This document shows, piece by piece, positions 25,772-38,299 of a DNA stretch of 64,000 bases. This DNA is from Cyclina sinensis (taxonomy: Eukaryota > Mollusca > Bivalvia > Venerida > Veneridae). The notes under the pieces are model-generated. The model was not told the origin of the DNA. It was given only the letters and a program-made list of their open reading frames with translations, and made no database searches. The translations under genes were made by a program, and so were the position numbers. The stretch is from contig JAAONU010000001.1 in assembly GCA_012932295.1 (NCBI GenBank), positions 49,139,134 through 49,203,133 of the forward strand, in the 5' to 3' direction. Position 1 is the first letter of the stretch; every line of letters starts with the position of its first letter.

Positions 25772-27352
25772 ATTAAAATAAAAAATATGAAATCTCCAGA
25801 AGTCGTGTATTTTTCTCTCAGACAATTATTCCCGAAGGTCATTTGTTTCTCTTAACGATGGAAAGTTGTGACTGGACTGAGCGAAGTGCATTTTTAGGCG
25901 ATGAAAGTGTTTGATTTCAATTTACAGCTGATTAAATACGCAATACAAGTCAACCTTCAAACTGTTTATACCAACGCCAAATTCATGTGAGTTATTTTTC
26001 GTCATTTTAGATTGTTGTACTATTTACTTGCAGGAAATATTTACTTTAGTAAATATATATAAATTTGATTAGAACTTTTAGCATTAACAGACAACAATTT
26101 ATTTGGACGGCTCAATCTCAAGTTCAGGGACACCGACCGTCCGAAGCGTTGGAGAACTGTTACTGAGTGAAGACTTTTGAAGCTTTGGAAAAGTAACGAT
26201 GTCATATATTTGCCTTTTATATTCCTTATTGTATATGGGGGAAAATAATGTGCTAATTAAGTTTGGGATTTATTATTTTACGACTGTGTTTGAATACTTC
26301 AGCTGAATTTCTCTGCTTCAGTGGTTTTTAATATTTTCCACATAAAATTTGATTACAGACATTTTAACTCGTTTGTATATTGACCATATAGTATTTTTGG
26401 CACAATAACATTTTCTCTTTTTTTCAATGCATGCTTTTATACTTTTCCCAGAGGTTGTAGCTCCGAGATACAGCTTGCTAAGTTCAGCAGGGACTGCAGA
26501 TGAAGAGATTATATAACGCGCTTCTGTATTGCATAATATAATAGGATTTCCATAAAATCTAAGAGATACATGGACCAAAAGACATCAGTAAAATCTGTTA
26601 AAACCACATAATTCAAGCATGTCGGGTATTTGTAATAACAAAAGATAATGGCATTTTATCATGTTTTCCCCTCTAAAAAATGACACAAGATGATGTCAAT
26701 GTAAAAAAAAAACTACATGTAACTGAATGAATTTGACATGTTAATTTGTAACGCTGTAAAACATCAGATGACTAGAAAATCAGTGGGCATAGGACTTGTG
26801 AAACACTACAAGAAACAGATTTAACTGATAAATCGTGGCGGTATCAAGGTGCACTGACTTTACCAATAAAGACGTCTGAGCACATTAAAATGTTTAACAA
26901 AGTATTTTCAAATGACTTAGGAAACAGCTCAAGCCTTCTATCACCTATGTATATATCGTATCAGGACAACGATTCACATCTTAGTGATTCACGATGAAAC
27001 AAAATATCACATGAGTTAAAAAGAAATTAAATTTCTGCAAAAATATTTAATTATTTACTTATTATATGTGTCTCAGAAATAAAACCGGCTGTGAAAATCA
27101 GTACTGATAGAATCTGAAGCAGATATCTATCACCTGAGTGACGTTTAAAATTAAATTAAAAAAAACCTCAAAGTTAATATATAAATTTAAAAGCTAAAAA
27201 AACACTACAGACTTTTCTTTTGAGAAAATTTGTATTGTTTGATACTATATTAAAATAAGAGAAATCAAAATCAGAAGAAAATAACGCAATACGATTAAGT
27301 CCTTATTACCTTACAAATAGAGATAAAAATAGGTACTCATAGCAAATATTAC

Positions 27353-27380
27353 CTTGTACAGAATTATTTAGACTATCCAT
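27353..27380 (-). CDS. Alternative first coding exon B of the GTPase gene
   Basis: Minus-strand ATG (27380-27378), nine codons MDSLNNSVQ, then one G and a GTAATA donor starting at 27352. It has the same 28-nt length and phase as copies A and C. Upstream sequence is recognisably homologous to A through the UTR and core promoter, for example the shared TAATTAAGCG and the ...TGCCAT..TTGGT block. It would splice about 13.8 kb to the GTPase exon, in frame. Confidence 0.7.
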
Positions 27381-27542
27381 ATTGTCTTCATACATTGTAA
27401 ATATTGTTTTCTTCCAAGAAGTAGAGACACAATACAAACAGCGTCTAACCAATACACTGTGTCATTCCTTTCAGTGTCAGATAACCAGTAACGATCTTAA
27501 AACCAAGGATGGCATTTACGCTTAATTACACGTGTCTTGTAT

Positions 27543-27550
27543 CTTTTATA
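27543..27550 (-). promoter_or_regulatory. TATA box of alternative promoter B
   Basis: The minus strand reads TGTATAAAAG, 163 bp upstream of the exon B ATG. A CACGTG E-box (27529-27534) lies just downstream, and the TAATTAAGCG block falls where the start site is expected (about 27,513-27,521). Copies A and C lack this E-box, a possible promoter-specific difference. Confidence 0.6.
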
Positions 27551-28584
27551 CAGTCCCAATAAAGTCTAGGGAGAATTATTGGAGAGATCGCAAACAGGGA
27601 ACAATGGCAATGAATATGTCGGTTTATCGTTCAACTCCAGCCGTATACTTAAGCATGTATTGCTTGTATTCTGTTAGAATAAAAACAATCAGCGACCGTT
27701 TTATATCTGCTCTTCAAAGGAAAATTAAGAAATGTACCCAATATTTACTGTTTCCATAGCACCCATATGTTTCAATACCGGTGAACATTGATCACTGTGA
27801 CATAATAGTTTAAAGTATAAAAGCGTGTTATGTGTGTATTATTATATTATAGGCACACATTATTTAATTTCGAGACGCTTGAATATTTTATTTTTTTCAG
27901 AAAAAAATCGTCATAATATTTAAACATCGGATCAAATGGGTTCAAAGTTAATGTTGCTTATCTGTCATCAACTGCATCAGCGAGGAATATATGTATTCTC
28001 TAAAAATCAATTAAACTAATCTATTTAATATATAAAGAATAAACATATCTGTCATTTTCTATTTTAAACATTTTAACACGTAAATGGATAAAAATATTGA
28101 ACACTCGAGATATTTCAGCTTTCCTGAGGCTGTTCAGTTTGTTTTTGTGACCGACCGTCATGCATTATTATGCGTCATAAAACGTACCGTTTGCACTCGC
28201 GACATAAAGTTGAAGGTTGCATAATCCAACCAAATCCTTTTAAAAGAAGAAAAATGCATCATATGCAATTCCCTTGATGATGAATTAATTCCAGTTATTC
28301 AATAGTCTTAGATCGAAATATATACATTTTTTTCAATTTAGAGTACACCCTAACTACATTAAAGTGAAATGTTTATGTAAGGATGACAAAGTCCGTGCAC
28401 ATCAGAAATTGTCTGTGTATGTATACAAGTCGTAGCGTTTGAAAGCATATTGTACATAAACATAATTCTGCTACGGTTCAATTTCCCTGATTTAAACAAT
28501 TTTCGTTTTAAAAGTAAACGTAACAACCATTCGATGTAGGTAAAATTGAAAATATCTACTATATTTATAAATTAAATTACACCC

Positions 28585-28883
28585 TTATAATGCTTATATG
28601 TTATGTTACTTTTAACGCTTAAACATGGCAACATCCTCTCCCCGTGTAGTCGCGGCACCATTATATTGCTTATATGTTATGTTACTTTTAACGCTTAAAC
28701 ATGGCAACATCCTCTCCCCGTGTAGTCGCGGCACCATTATATTGCTTATATGTTATGTTACTTTTAACGCTTAAACATCGCAACATCCTCTCCCCGTGTA
28801 GTCGCGGCACCATTATAATGCTTATATGTTATGTTACTTTTAACGCTAAAACATCGCAACCTCCTCTCCCCGTGTAGTCGCGG
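28585..28883. repeat. 76-bp minisatellite, four copies
   Basis: Units begin at 28585, 28661, 28737 and 28813 and differ at only a few positions. Each holds CTCTCCCCGTGTAGTCGCGG, a GC-rich patch that stands out in this AT-rich region. Confidence 0.9.
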
Positions 28884-30635
28884 GATTAGCATTTTATTGA
28901 CAATTTAACACACCTTTGCAACTACCTTCCCAACTCATTAGCTGGTTATTTTACTATTAAATGTAAATGGCAGTTTTGTTCATAGGACAGAATGACATAC
29001 AAATAAAGTGTTTTCATTTTCTTCTTTTAAAGGCCTTCTTCGTCACTTTTTAGCTTGTTAATCTAGCAATTGCAATATGTACTCGATCTTCATAACATTT
29101 CAAATAAATAATAAATGAAATGTTTACCTGATAGTTTATTCCTTTAAGAAATTAACGAATGACCTCCAAATGTAAATTAACAAAACGATGCAACAAAAAA
29201 ATTTATATCTTTGGTCGAATCCATTTAATAGGCTTCTTGTTCACTGAGGTATATCTAAAGCTGTAAAAATAAATATAGAAGTGTTCGACAAGCTACCCAA
29301 ATGTTTCGTAATATTGATAAATTAATGCATTTTGTGAAAGGTTACAAGTTTGACAGGTTCATATATTTGTCCAATCTGATTATTAAAATCATCTCCTAAA
29401 AAACGATATGTTAAGATTTTATCTGGAAATTTCTCACTTTTATTTATTTTTCGTACTCTTTTTTTTAAATTAGAAAATATGAGAAGATTTCAATAAATAG
29501 ACAGATTAATTATGTAAGTTGTAGTCATTTAATCTGAAGTCTGATTATTTTGAACAATTTAAAAAAAACAGCAAAAAAAACAACAACAAAAAACAAAGTA
29601 AACTGTAGTTGATAAATATTCTATAATAATAAAAGTTTCAAAAAGTACAATTTGATTTGGATTTAAGTGAAAGAGGAAAACCCCTCACGCGTATCTTAAC
29701 ACTTAAATAACTAAAGTACTCAATGTTTTGATACTGAATTTTCAATTTCGCATGTACTGAACACGTAAAACGAGCATTTTAAAAAAGAAAACTGATGAAT
29801 TTATTTCTTTAATTTTCCTAAATATTTACACACGATTTACATTATTTATCATTAAGCCCAAATAAAGCATAACAACCAGATATAGTACAAATCGTTAGCT
29901 TAAATTTCCTCTTTAGAAGTTCTTCCGTTAGATAAAAATAACTGTAATTAATGTATTATCACCCATAATGCTGCGTTTGAACAGTTGTATAACCGTGAAG
30001 TCATTTGTCTATTTATAGAATTTCAATACAAATTTAAATCTCTCGAATTTATTTCATCAAGCTGAGCTTCACCATTTGTGGGAAGAATTGAAGAACTAGG
30101 CACAACCAATACTGAAATAAAATGATGTTTTTGTTTGCAAACCCTTTTAGCTAGGTTTATGTACCGTCCTTACAAATATGAGCTGTTTAGATTCAATATT
30201 GAAGAAATAATTCGTTCATGATTGAAACAGCAACAGCTATACAAAAAGAAAATTATCAGATAAAATCAGAATTCCAGCTGGGACAGCTGGGACAACGTTG
30301 AACAAGATAAAAAAATCATAGATATTTACACAATAATGGATATCTAACTGTAAGTCTGGATATAAATCAGCATAAATCTCGAGCCTATTTGTAAATAAAT
30401 GTATTATTATATTTCAACTGAATTAAATTTTAGCGATTTTTATCTTGAAAGGAAAATCCAGGCGCTTTTAATTTGTTTTAGTTATTTGTTTTAGTTACTG
30501 AATCATCTGTGTAGTGTCAACAAACTTTTACCGAATGTTATACAAGGTTAGCTTTTTTGAAAAAGCTAGTCCTGGAGAAAGCATATGAAAAGCAATAAAA
30601 AGCGGTATACCTTGGTATTGATATTAATATGACAA

Positions 30636-30916
30636 TTGTTTATTGTTTATTGGGGTTTAACGCCGATTTCAACATCTAGGTTATATCTCGGCGGTCAGTC
30701 CACCTAACCGGTTTTCCTGGATAACTAACCAGTAATTACCAATTTCTCCGCAAGTGACTGACTACTGTTCCCACTTGATCAACTCTGAATCAGCGGTGAG
30801 AGACAAATGAACATCAGACACAATGCCTGAGATCAATTGTCACGGAGAAATTTTGCCCGGCCCAGGGGTCGAACCAGGGACCCATGGATTACTAATCCAG
30901 TGCTCTACCTATTGAG
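30636..30916 (-). mobile_element. tRNA-derived SINE with 13-bp target-site duplication
   Basis: Read on the minus strand, the 5' head is tRNA-like: an A box near TAGGTAGAGCACTGG and a B box GGTTCGAACCCC (30854-30916). A central domain follows, then a 3' tail ending GGCGTTAAACCCCAATAAAC. The copy is flanked by perfect 13-bp repeats ATTAATATGACAA (30623-30635 and 30917-30929), proof of retroposed insertion. It resembles tRNA-headed SINEs with conserved central domains known in molluscs; the exact family is not assigned. Confidence 0.88.
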
Positions 30917-32309
30917 ATTAATATGACAAACACGTACAATATTCTTCCTCAAACAGGACCATGCCATTGAGAAAATAGCTTTTATTACATATTTATGTGA
31001 ATCGCACTGTTTGATAAATAAATAACTTACTGTTGTTTAGAATGTAAAAGTGTAAATCGAAATAGTTTTTGAGCAAACGAGAAAATATATGTTGTTATGA
31101 AATCTGTACTTGTCCTTCGTCTGTACACGTACGCGTGATATACTCGCAAGGAAAATACAATTACAAATTTATGAACGTTTGTTAACTTCAACTGATTACT
31201 GTCAAAAGTCACTACTGACTATACTAGGCGGGCGCGTGTCAGGAACGTTAAAATTATAAAAGATAAAAAACAAAGTGAACAAGACTTTAACTAGAGATTT
31301 TACTTAAAACATTTATTGTGAACATTTAAAATCCATAAAACCTCTTCAAGCTACTTGTTCTTGTTTAATATAAACTATATAGTATTTTTTTTTCAATCAA
31401 AATATATAATTTTGGACATATTTCGTGGGCTTTGACTGTTTGTTTGGTAAAGCATTTAACTCAGATAAAAAAGGCCAAACTGCACGCAATGATTCTGTAG
31501 TGCAGTTGTCGCTGCTACCATGCAAACCACTTATTCTATACAATATTTATTAAAGTTTTATATATAGTATTAAGGGAAACATGATATATCAAAATATTAT
31601 GTGATGTAAATATGAGAACAATATGAAGCTAACTAGAAAAAAGTATGTGTAATTATAAAATTATTATATGTAAAATTACGAAGAAATTAAAAACGTTATG
31701 CTTCTTTTTCTCGTATCTCTACTGGAATGTTTCTTTTTTCTTTTAAGTTTCTCAGCTTGTTCCAAGATCTTTTACAAAATAGCATTGCCACGTTATTACG
31801 TTTCGTTAAATTTAGAGGGAAGTAATACACTGCATTAGTCAGCGATATTATAGCATCATTTTTTTGTGTGTACTCAAATTTCTAGAATCATAAAATGTCT
31901 TCAGAAATAGAAGCCAAGCTAATTTGTTGCGACAGTAGAAAATTACACAAACAATAAAATGTAACAGCGCGAAATATACTGTCTTTCTTTCACATTCTGT
32001 ACAAATTTTCTATCTATCTTTTCTAAGAAATTTACCCTTATTTTTATGTTTTTTTGTTTTGTTTTAAAATCATAGTTTGTAAGCCATGCCACAGATTACT
32101 TTATGATTTCATTGCCAAATATAGATGCTTCATATATCTGCATGACTAGACAAATAAGACATTCAAGAACAAAATCCATGTTTGCATTGTTTTCGAAGAC
32201 TTACTAGAAAAAGACTTTATCATTTGAAATGTTCGTTAAAGTACAGGCATTGAACACAAGGTACAAATATAAAAAAACTAACTTGAAAACTAACGCTACG
32301 TTCGAATTA

Positions 32310-32540
32310 ACACCATGCCCTCAGGTGGTGGGGGGCATTAAACTTTGACCCCGTGACCTCTAAATGTGTCTGACGTGTAGAGGTGCATGCACCTGTGAGG
32401 TTTGGAGACTGTTGGTTGAAGGACTTCCGTGTTATGGTCAAGGTTAAAGTTTTGTGACAAATAGACAAACTAACAGACAGACCAGACCAGACCAGACCAG
32501 ACCAGATAGACTGAAAACAATATGCTCCCTCCGGGGGTAC
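32310..32540. repeat. Dispersed repeat with an (ACCAG)n run
   Basis: It has the same style as the repeat at 15.9 kb (TTTGACCCCGTGACC, GTCAAGGTTAAAG) and includes about six GACCA/ACCAG units near 32,480-32,506. A 91-codon minus-strand frame across it is not a gene. Confidence 0.4.
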
Positions 32541-32631
32541 AAAATCTAAAACAAGTAATAAATGTGAAGTTACAAACCCCATTATTATTACGAGGAAATA
32601 TTACTTGTTTCATATATGCCTTTCCCCTTAC

Positions 32632-32665
32632 CAGAATTATCTATATTGTCTATATAAAAATCAAT
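32632..32665 (-). pseudogene. Degenerate relic of the repeated first exon
   Basis: The minus strand contains GACAATATAGATAATTCTG followed by a GTAAGG donor (intron G at 32631). This resembles the exon A-C body ...AAT.(A/G)ATTCTG..., but the TACAAG triplets before the donor are missing and no ATG remains in frame. The donor is still phase 1. It lies about 0.9 kb from exon C. It may be a dead fourth copy or chance similarity. Confidence 0.3.
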
Positions 32666-33398
32666 ATATTGTCCAGTATCCCAGGCACTTCTTAAATTAA
32701 ATCATTAGATATCTTTTAATAATCTTTAGATAGCGATGCCGTTCATGTTCAGGCCGTAAATCACAAGGGCCTATAATATATATCGAGGTATTGAAGAGAT
32801 CAAGGCTCATGGGCATTGTCAACATCTCCTGAATTTCAGTGACAATAGTCTCTAAAATAGATCTACCAACTCCATTATCTGAAAAAAAAATCAAGACAGC
32901 CTTTTTCCACAAACGTTTTAACCGATTATTCACTGAACATTGTTACTACACCAATGTCATGCATTTTATTAGCATTTCTATGACGTCTGTGCTTTCATGT
33001 TTATTGATCTTTGTAACAAAGGTGTATATGGACTTTTCCATGTGGCAATTCGTTGAGGTTTAACAACTTCATGAGAGAAACTATTCTATGACTATCTCTA
33101 AATTTAATACAAAACAGCTAAAAGTTCTGAAAACAAACTCTTATCTTGTACTTCTACCGTTCATTGAAAATAAAATCAAAGGCACACGAATATTGAAAAT
33201 GAACAAAAGTATATTTATTTATATATCCTCAGTGATGTTCAAAATTAAATTAAATAAAATTAAAGAATGAGTAAAATATAAGAACAACTATGGGAGTTTA
33301 TTATTTCTTTAAATAAATAAATAAACGTACGCGATAACAAATATCTTTTCCACCCATAAACAAAATAGCAACTTCATAGAAAATAAGAAGCTGAAGAA

Positions 33399-33482
33399 CA
33401 GAAGACAAACATTTCACATATCATTTTGTAACGTAACGTTCAGAAGACAAACATTTCACATATCATTTTGTAACGTTACGTT
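33399..33482. repeat. 42-bp tandem duplication
   Basis: Two copies (33399-33440, 33441-33482) beginning CAGAAGACAAACATTTCAC differ by about one base. It lies within the putative intron, just inside the exon C donor. Confidence 0.85.
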
Positions 33483-33537
33483 AATTTCCTGAACCAAATC
33501 GGGAAAGCGTTAAAGATTTTGTTATAGAAGTAATTAC

Positions 33538-33565
33538 CTTGTACAGAATCATTCAAATTATCCAT
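33538..33565 (-). CDS. Alternative first coding exon C of the GTPase gene
   Basis: Minus-strand ATG (33565-33563), nine codons MDNLNDSVQ, then one G and a GTAATT donor starting at 33537. Length and phase are identical to A and B. The intron to the GTPase exon would be about 20 kb. An alternative reading is that A, B and C are first exons left from duplicated genes whose second exons were lost, but no second GTPase exon is visible between them. Confidence 0.68.
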
Positions 33566-33706
33566 ATTACCATCATGCATAGTTTCGTGATCTGATATAC
33601 AGACACTGTAGATACGTTGCATCAAAGCCAGATCGGTGTATCATTCCTTTTATCAAAATATCTGACAACGATCTCAGACCCAACGCTCGCTCACACATGT
33701 TTTGTA

Positions 33707-33714
33707 CCTCTATA
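33707..33714 (-). promoter_or_regulatory. TATA-like element of alternative promoter C
   Basis: The minus strand reads GCGTATAGAGG, 142 bp upstream of the exon C ATG, in the position of the better TATA boxes of A and B. The match is weaker, so this promoter may be TATA-poor or divergent. Confidence 0.4.
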
Positions 33715-34084
33715 CGCGCCTGATAAATTCTGTAGAGGGATATTGGATATATCAACAGTAGAAAAGAGTCATTTATAGAAAAGAATGATCATGTAACTTG
33801 TTAAATGCTTCAGTTTCAATCATGTTTCATCTTGTAACAGACAATTCAGGAAATTAAAATGTTTTTTTTTTCCTTTCTGTCTTGGAATACAATGCAATAG
33901 GCTACCGTATTGCACTTGTGGAGATATGATGAATCTGTTTTTTCCGGAATGTGACAACTTCCTTTGTAAAATAATCAGTGGTCAATTTCGGAAAGGTCAT
34001 ACCGTCTTGAACCAGAGTAACAAAAGTAATACTACCATTCCATATATATCTGAAATACCATGTAACGAATAACTCTAACCCTTA

Positions 34085-34140
34085 CTCAAATTTACATTGA
34101 ATTACACGTCTCGTACATGGGCTAAATTATCTCTGAGGAA
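34085..34140 (-). promoter_or_regulatory. Partial relic of the repeated promoter block
   Basis: The plus strand reads TTTACATTGAATTACACG, close to TTTACGCTTAATTACACG of promoter B (27516-27533). No clear first exon follows on the minus strand. This supports a history of more promoter copies than the three intact ones. Confidence 0.3.
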
Positions 34141-37100
34141 AAATATTGCAATTAGCAAATAGCACATATATCAAAATATACTTTAACTGCAGCTGTATAA
34201 TATACTCGTATCTTGTGATAGCTTAACCAGTAAATTAAGATGCGTTTACTAAGCATAAAACGCAACCAGACATCAATTTGCACCTGTTTTATCAATTACG
34301 CTTAACATTTCATGTGACCACTTCAGTTCTTCATATGAAAACATACATACTAAAAATCAGCTGCACGGTGTTAAGATTCAGAGCACAGATATTCAGTACA
34401 AGTGTGACTAAACAGTGTAAATTAAAATGTATCTTAAATGTTAATTATCAGAACGTATAGTAAAGGTATTTATTGTTGATATGTTTACATTGTATACCTG
34501 TATACTTAATACGAAGAAGAAGAACGTTTATTTTTCTCTTAAACTACAAGTTTCTCGTGAATAACATATAAGCATACATATAATGGCATGAAAAGTAAAA
34601 GTGACATGGAAGTTAACATGATACGTCTGAATAATTAACGCAGTATTAAATGTGATAAAAATTGCAGTTTTTCTTTCAGCAGCTCTGCCGCTTTCACTGA
34701 CAATCTTCACACCAAATATGACACCCTATTGCATTTCCATCAAACTGACTGAACGCTGATACAATGTCTCGTAGAATCAAATCGCGTATGTCATTAAAAA
34801 TACCAAACCAAAACCGAACCTTTCTTGTAACAAAAACAAAAATACGACACTGTATTGATATTTAAAAAGAAAATACGATTTTGAATCCGACATTTTTGGG
34901 GAAACATGCTGTTTTCATTCCTTGATTTTAAGCTTGATCTTAATAGGGAAAAAAATGGACTGAAATATATGTGCCTCATTGTATTATCAGAAAAGAGAGA
35001 GAATTTATACCTGCTTCAGTATCCCTCTTAGCATTCAACGAAAATCTGAAACAGTTCCTAGATAACAGTTTTTTTGGATAAAATATCGAACAACGTAAAA
35101 TTTTATTTCTCTGTCGACTCAGTCATAAATTTTATCACATATAAATCTAGAGATAAACAAGCAATTAGTGTGAGAATGTTTGCTGTGATTTATACCCCAA
35201 ACGCTTGGGTAAATTTGAAACCTACTTAATGTAATAATGTTTCGCGACAGGTTACTAGTTTAATATGTTAACATATATAAGGGTACAAAACAAAAAAAAA
35301 ACTGCTAAAAAAGTCAATCAGTTTAAGAAATTAGGTTAAGAAATACAATATATGGGCCGAGACGTAGTAGTCAATTGACGTAATCGTGATTTATGCGACG
35401 TAATGATGACTTGCGTCTTCATATTGCTACATGACGCTTGCTTTTCTGATTGGCATTACAGCCTTTTAAAGATTTTTTTCTCATGGTTTGTTCTACTTTT
35501 GTTAGATTATAATCTAAAATCGTTTTTCGGCATCTGTAATGAAGCAGTAACTGAAGGTGTTCGACATTAAGAATGACCCATATAGACATTCGGAACGTCT
35601 TTAAAAGTTTACTCATTTTGTGACTGAAATGGAAAAAAATAAATAAAAGGAAAAATAAAAAACAAACTGAATGTCTAAATGGGCCGTGTCGTGAGATTAT
35701 CAACAATGTGGTCAAATTTTATATTTTCAAGTTTTATTCACTTTTAGATTTTAGACTTTTTTGGAATTACTTTTGTATACTTCTTTCGCATTCTGACTAC
35801 AACAAGGTACACTGAAAGTGGAATAAACAATGTGTATATAATATATTTCTATTAATCATTTTTGGCATCAAATACGTCATACCACGTAACATGCAATATG
35901 CGATATAGCTGCTAGGTTGTCGTGTGGTCCAGATCAATGTTTCAGTAATTTTCAAACACTTAACTAGCATTTTTCAAAGACAACACTTTTTGGTTATTCA
36001 GAGAAGGGAGAAAAGATTGTGTTTTTGCAGAAATTGTTAATTAGTTTATGACGTCAAACGTCAAACTAATTTTCGATGACGTCAAACTGACCAGACTGTT
36101 GAAGTCACAAAGTCAAACCTTTCTATGCTTAATAAGTAAAAACATATGACATGTCATTACGAAAATCTGACTATCTCCTTTTCCTGGTATGCTGGAAATT
36201 ACTCATTCTCTCTTTTTACATAAGTCCTTTTTTCAGACAGAACGTCTGTAATAACTATATATTTGAATATTTAATGCAGTTCAGCGTCAGGCAATACTAC
36301 ATTATAAGTCATATTAAGCAATTATATATTCTTCTTTGGGACTGATTGTAGTTAAAATGTAATATTCCTAGATTCCTAAAGCAAATATGTCATTCATATG
36401 TGTTTATATTTCAAGTAAAAACTTGATTTTTTCGCGTTTTAAAGAGATACTAAAGTAAAATCTTATTTGATAATTGGTTTCAATTTCAAACAGTGGCAGA
36501 AATTTATAATAAAAAAACAAATAAGTTTTGTCAAATCAGATCGTTGCTAGTCCATCTGTCCATAAAAGGTCTATTCATTTTGAACTGAAACCTTTATATA
36601 TAACTTTATAATAGTGAACCGTTTCTTTTTTAACAAAGTTTAATATATTAATAGACTTTTCGTTTTTATCAATATATATACTGTATCTATATAAGGTTTT
36701 GTCCATCGGCCTGATTCTATACGAAGTTTGTGATAAGATAAATGTAATCCAGATAATACTTTGACGTGTTTGTCTGCAGATTTTACGTTCAAATCTCCTG
36801 AAATATGAAGCTATTAATTGTTCTATAAATCAAAGCTTATGATGATTCTTCTAATCTACTTTGTCAATTTTGAACAAAATTATCTTTTAGGCGCCGTTTA
36901 AGTATGATAAGAAATAGATTTACATTTCTAACATTTTGCTGTAACCATACGTCATAAAACCCTCATAAATAAGTATATAGGATAATTTTAAGTAAAATGA
37001 CAAAGTTACATAAACCATTAGAGCCGATAATATAGGAGTATCAATCACATTCTTTTCATGCGTAACTTCAAGCTACATACTTAAAGTAATAAACAAAACA

Positions 37101-38299
37101 AAATCTAAGACGGCTTTGATGACCCTGGATGGGTCTTAATATTCTTGCTCAAAACAAAGAAATGCTAACTTTAAGTTAGAACAGATACAATGTCAAGGAA
37201 GTCAAGTTAAGAGCAAAATATACTAATAGACAAAATTATGGTGTGTACCAAAACTCCAAGCTACTTTATGTAATAGTCTATGGCAAGATGAAAGTATGTT
37301 TTAAAGAGTTCCTAGACTGAGATATGTAAGAGATGTAGATCCCGTTGTGAGGCTAATAATATCATGGATATTATCGGATATAAATTTTTTTTAAACTCTT
37401 GGACTTGCAGCCTTAAAGAAGACTTAAACTAAAATATGTGAACTAAGAATCATAAGGTTAGACCGACTACAAGCTACATGCATGCTATAAAAACTCCAGA
37501 GCTAAAGGTTTCAAACAAGTTCTTGAGAGATTTCCTACATATCTCTAGATTAAATATGTTGCCCTTGACTAGGACCAAAAGTGACCATAAGTGGGCATAT
37601 TTTTGGCAAGGTTGTTGATACACCTGATAATGCTACACGCAAATTATGACGACTCTACGTCTTTCGGTTTCCAGCAAAAACACTTGTTCATAATTAACCA
37701 ATGAATCTCTATGTTAAACGTGTGACCGGCGAGATCAATAAATCCCCCCGGAGACATGATGAAGTGAAATATTTTAAGTAATTTTTGTAAATGTCTACTA
37801 GAAAATGGTACATACCAAATATAAAAGCACAGGCCATGTCGTTTCAGGAAAGAAGATTAAAAGATGTTACTCTGTACAAATGTATTTCTATCAAGACATG
37901 TGACCACTTGGCTTAGGCCAAAAATGAACAAGACGTAATGATAACTATATCTGTAAAAGACCTCTAGGCGATGCAGTATGCGACATATGCCTTGTGGTGT
38001 CAGACAAAAAGAAATCTAAATCTTCTCATATTAAATTATTTGAGCCAAATTAGATCAAGGATTTCAGAGGAGTTGTTACTGAGATCAAATCTTGATGATG
38101 AACGAACTATCATTGATTATAAAAGCTAGAACTTAAAGATGAGCTAAAAATAACATAACTCGCCTACATGCTTTTATGATATTCAATATTATTCAACAGA
38201 TTGTTTTACGTCATTAAACATTGACTAATCTCTCATCGAGTCGTTTTTATTTCCCATATTTGTGTTCACAAAGCAATCCTCGTCAAAGACTAAAACAGT
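34141..38299. other. No gene recognised
   Basis: Non-coding AT-rich DNA. A stretch at about 37,100-38,100 has the look of an old dispersed repeat (phrases such as AAGTGACCATAAGTGGGC and GACATGTGACCACTTGGC), but I cannot define its ends. Confidence 0.4.
36049..36084. promoter_or_regulatory. Pair of palindromic CRE sites
   Basis: TGACGTCA at 36049-36056 and 36077-36084, each followed by AA, with a further ACGTCAAA between them. The 28-bp spacing is not an integral number of helical turns. About 2.3 kb upstream of promoter C on the minus strand. Confidence 0.35.

Noticed and set aside
30854..30916. tRNA gene
   Set aside because: The A and B boxes are those of a SINE head; the cloverleaf is incomplete and the unit continues into a SINE body with target-site duplication.
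32310..32582. 91-codon minus-strand frame with SGLVWSGL
   Set aside because: Produced by the (ACCAG)n run within a dispersed repeat.
32697..32933. 78-codon minus-strand frame containing DNGVGRS, resembling a P-loop
   Set aside because: The Lys of GxxxxGK is missing, no other G motif follows, and similarity to the GTPase does not extend. A weak exon cannot be fully excluded.
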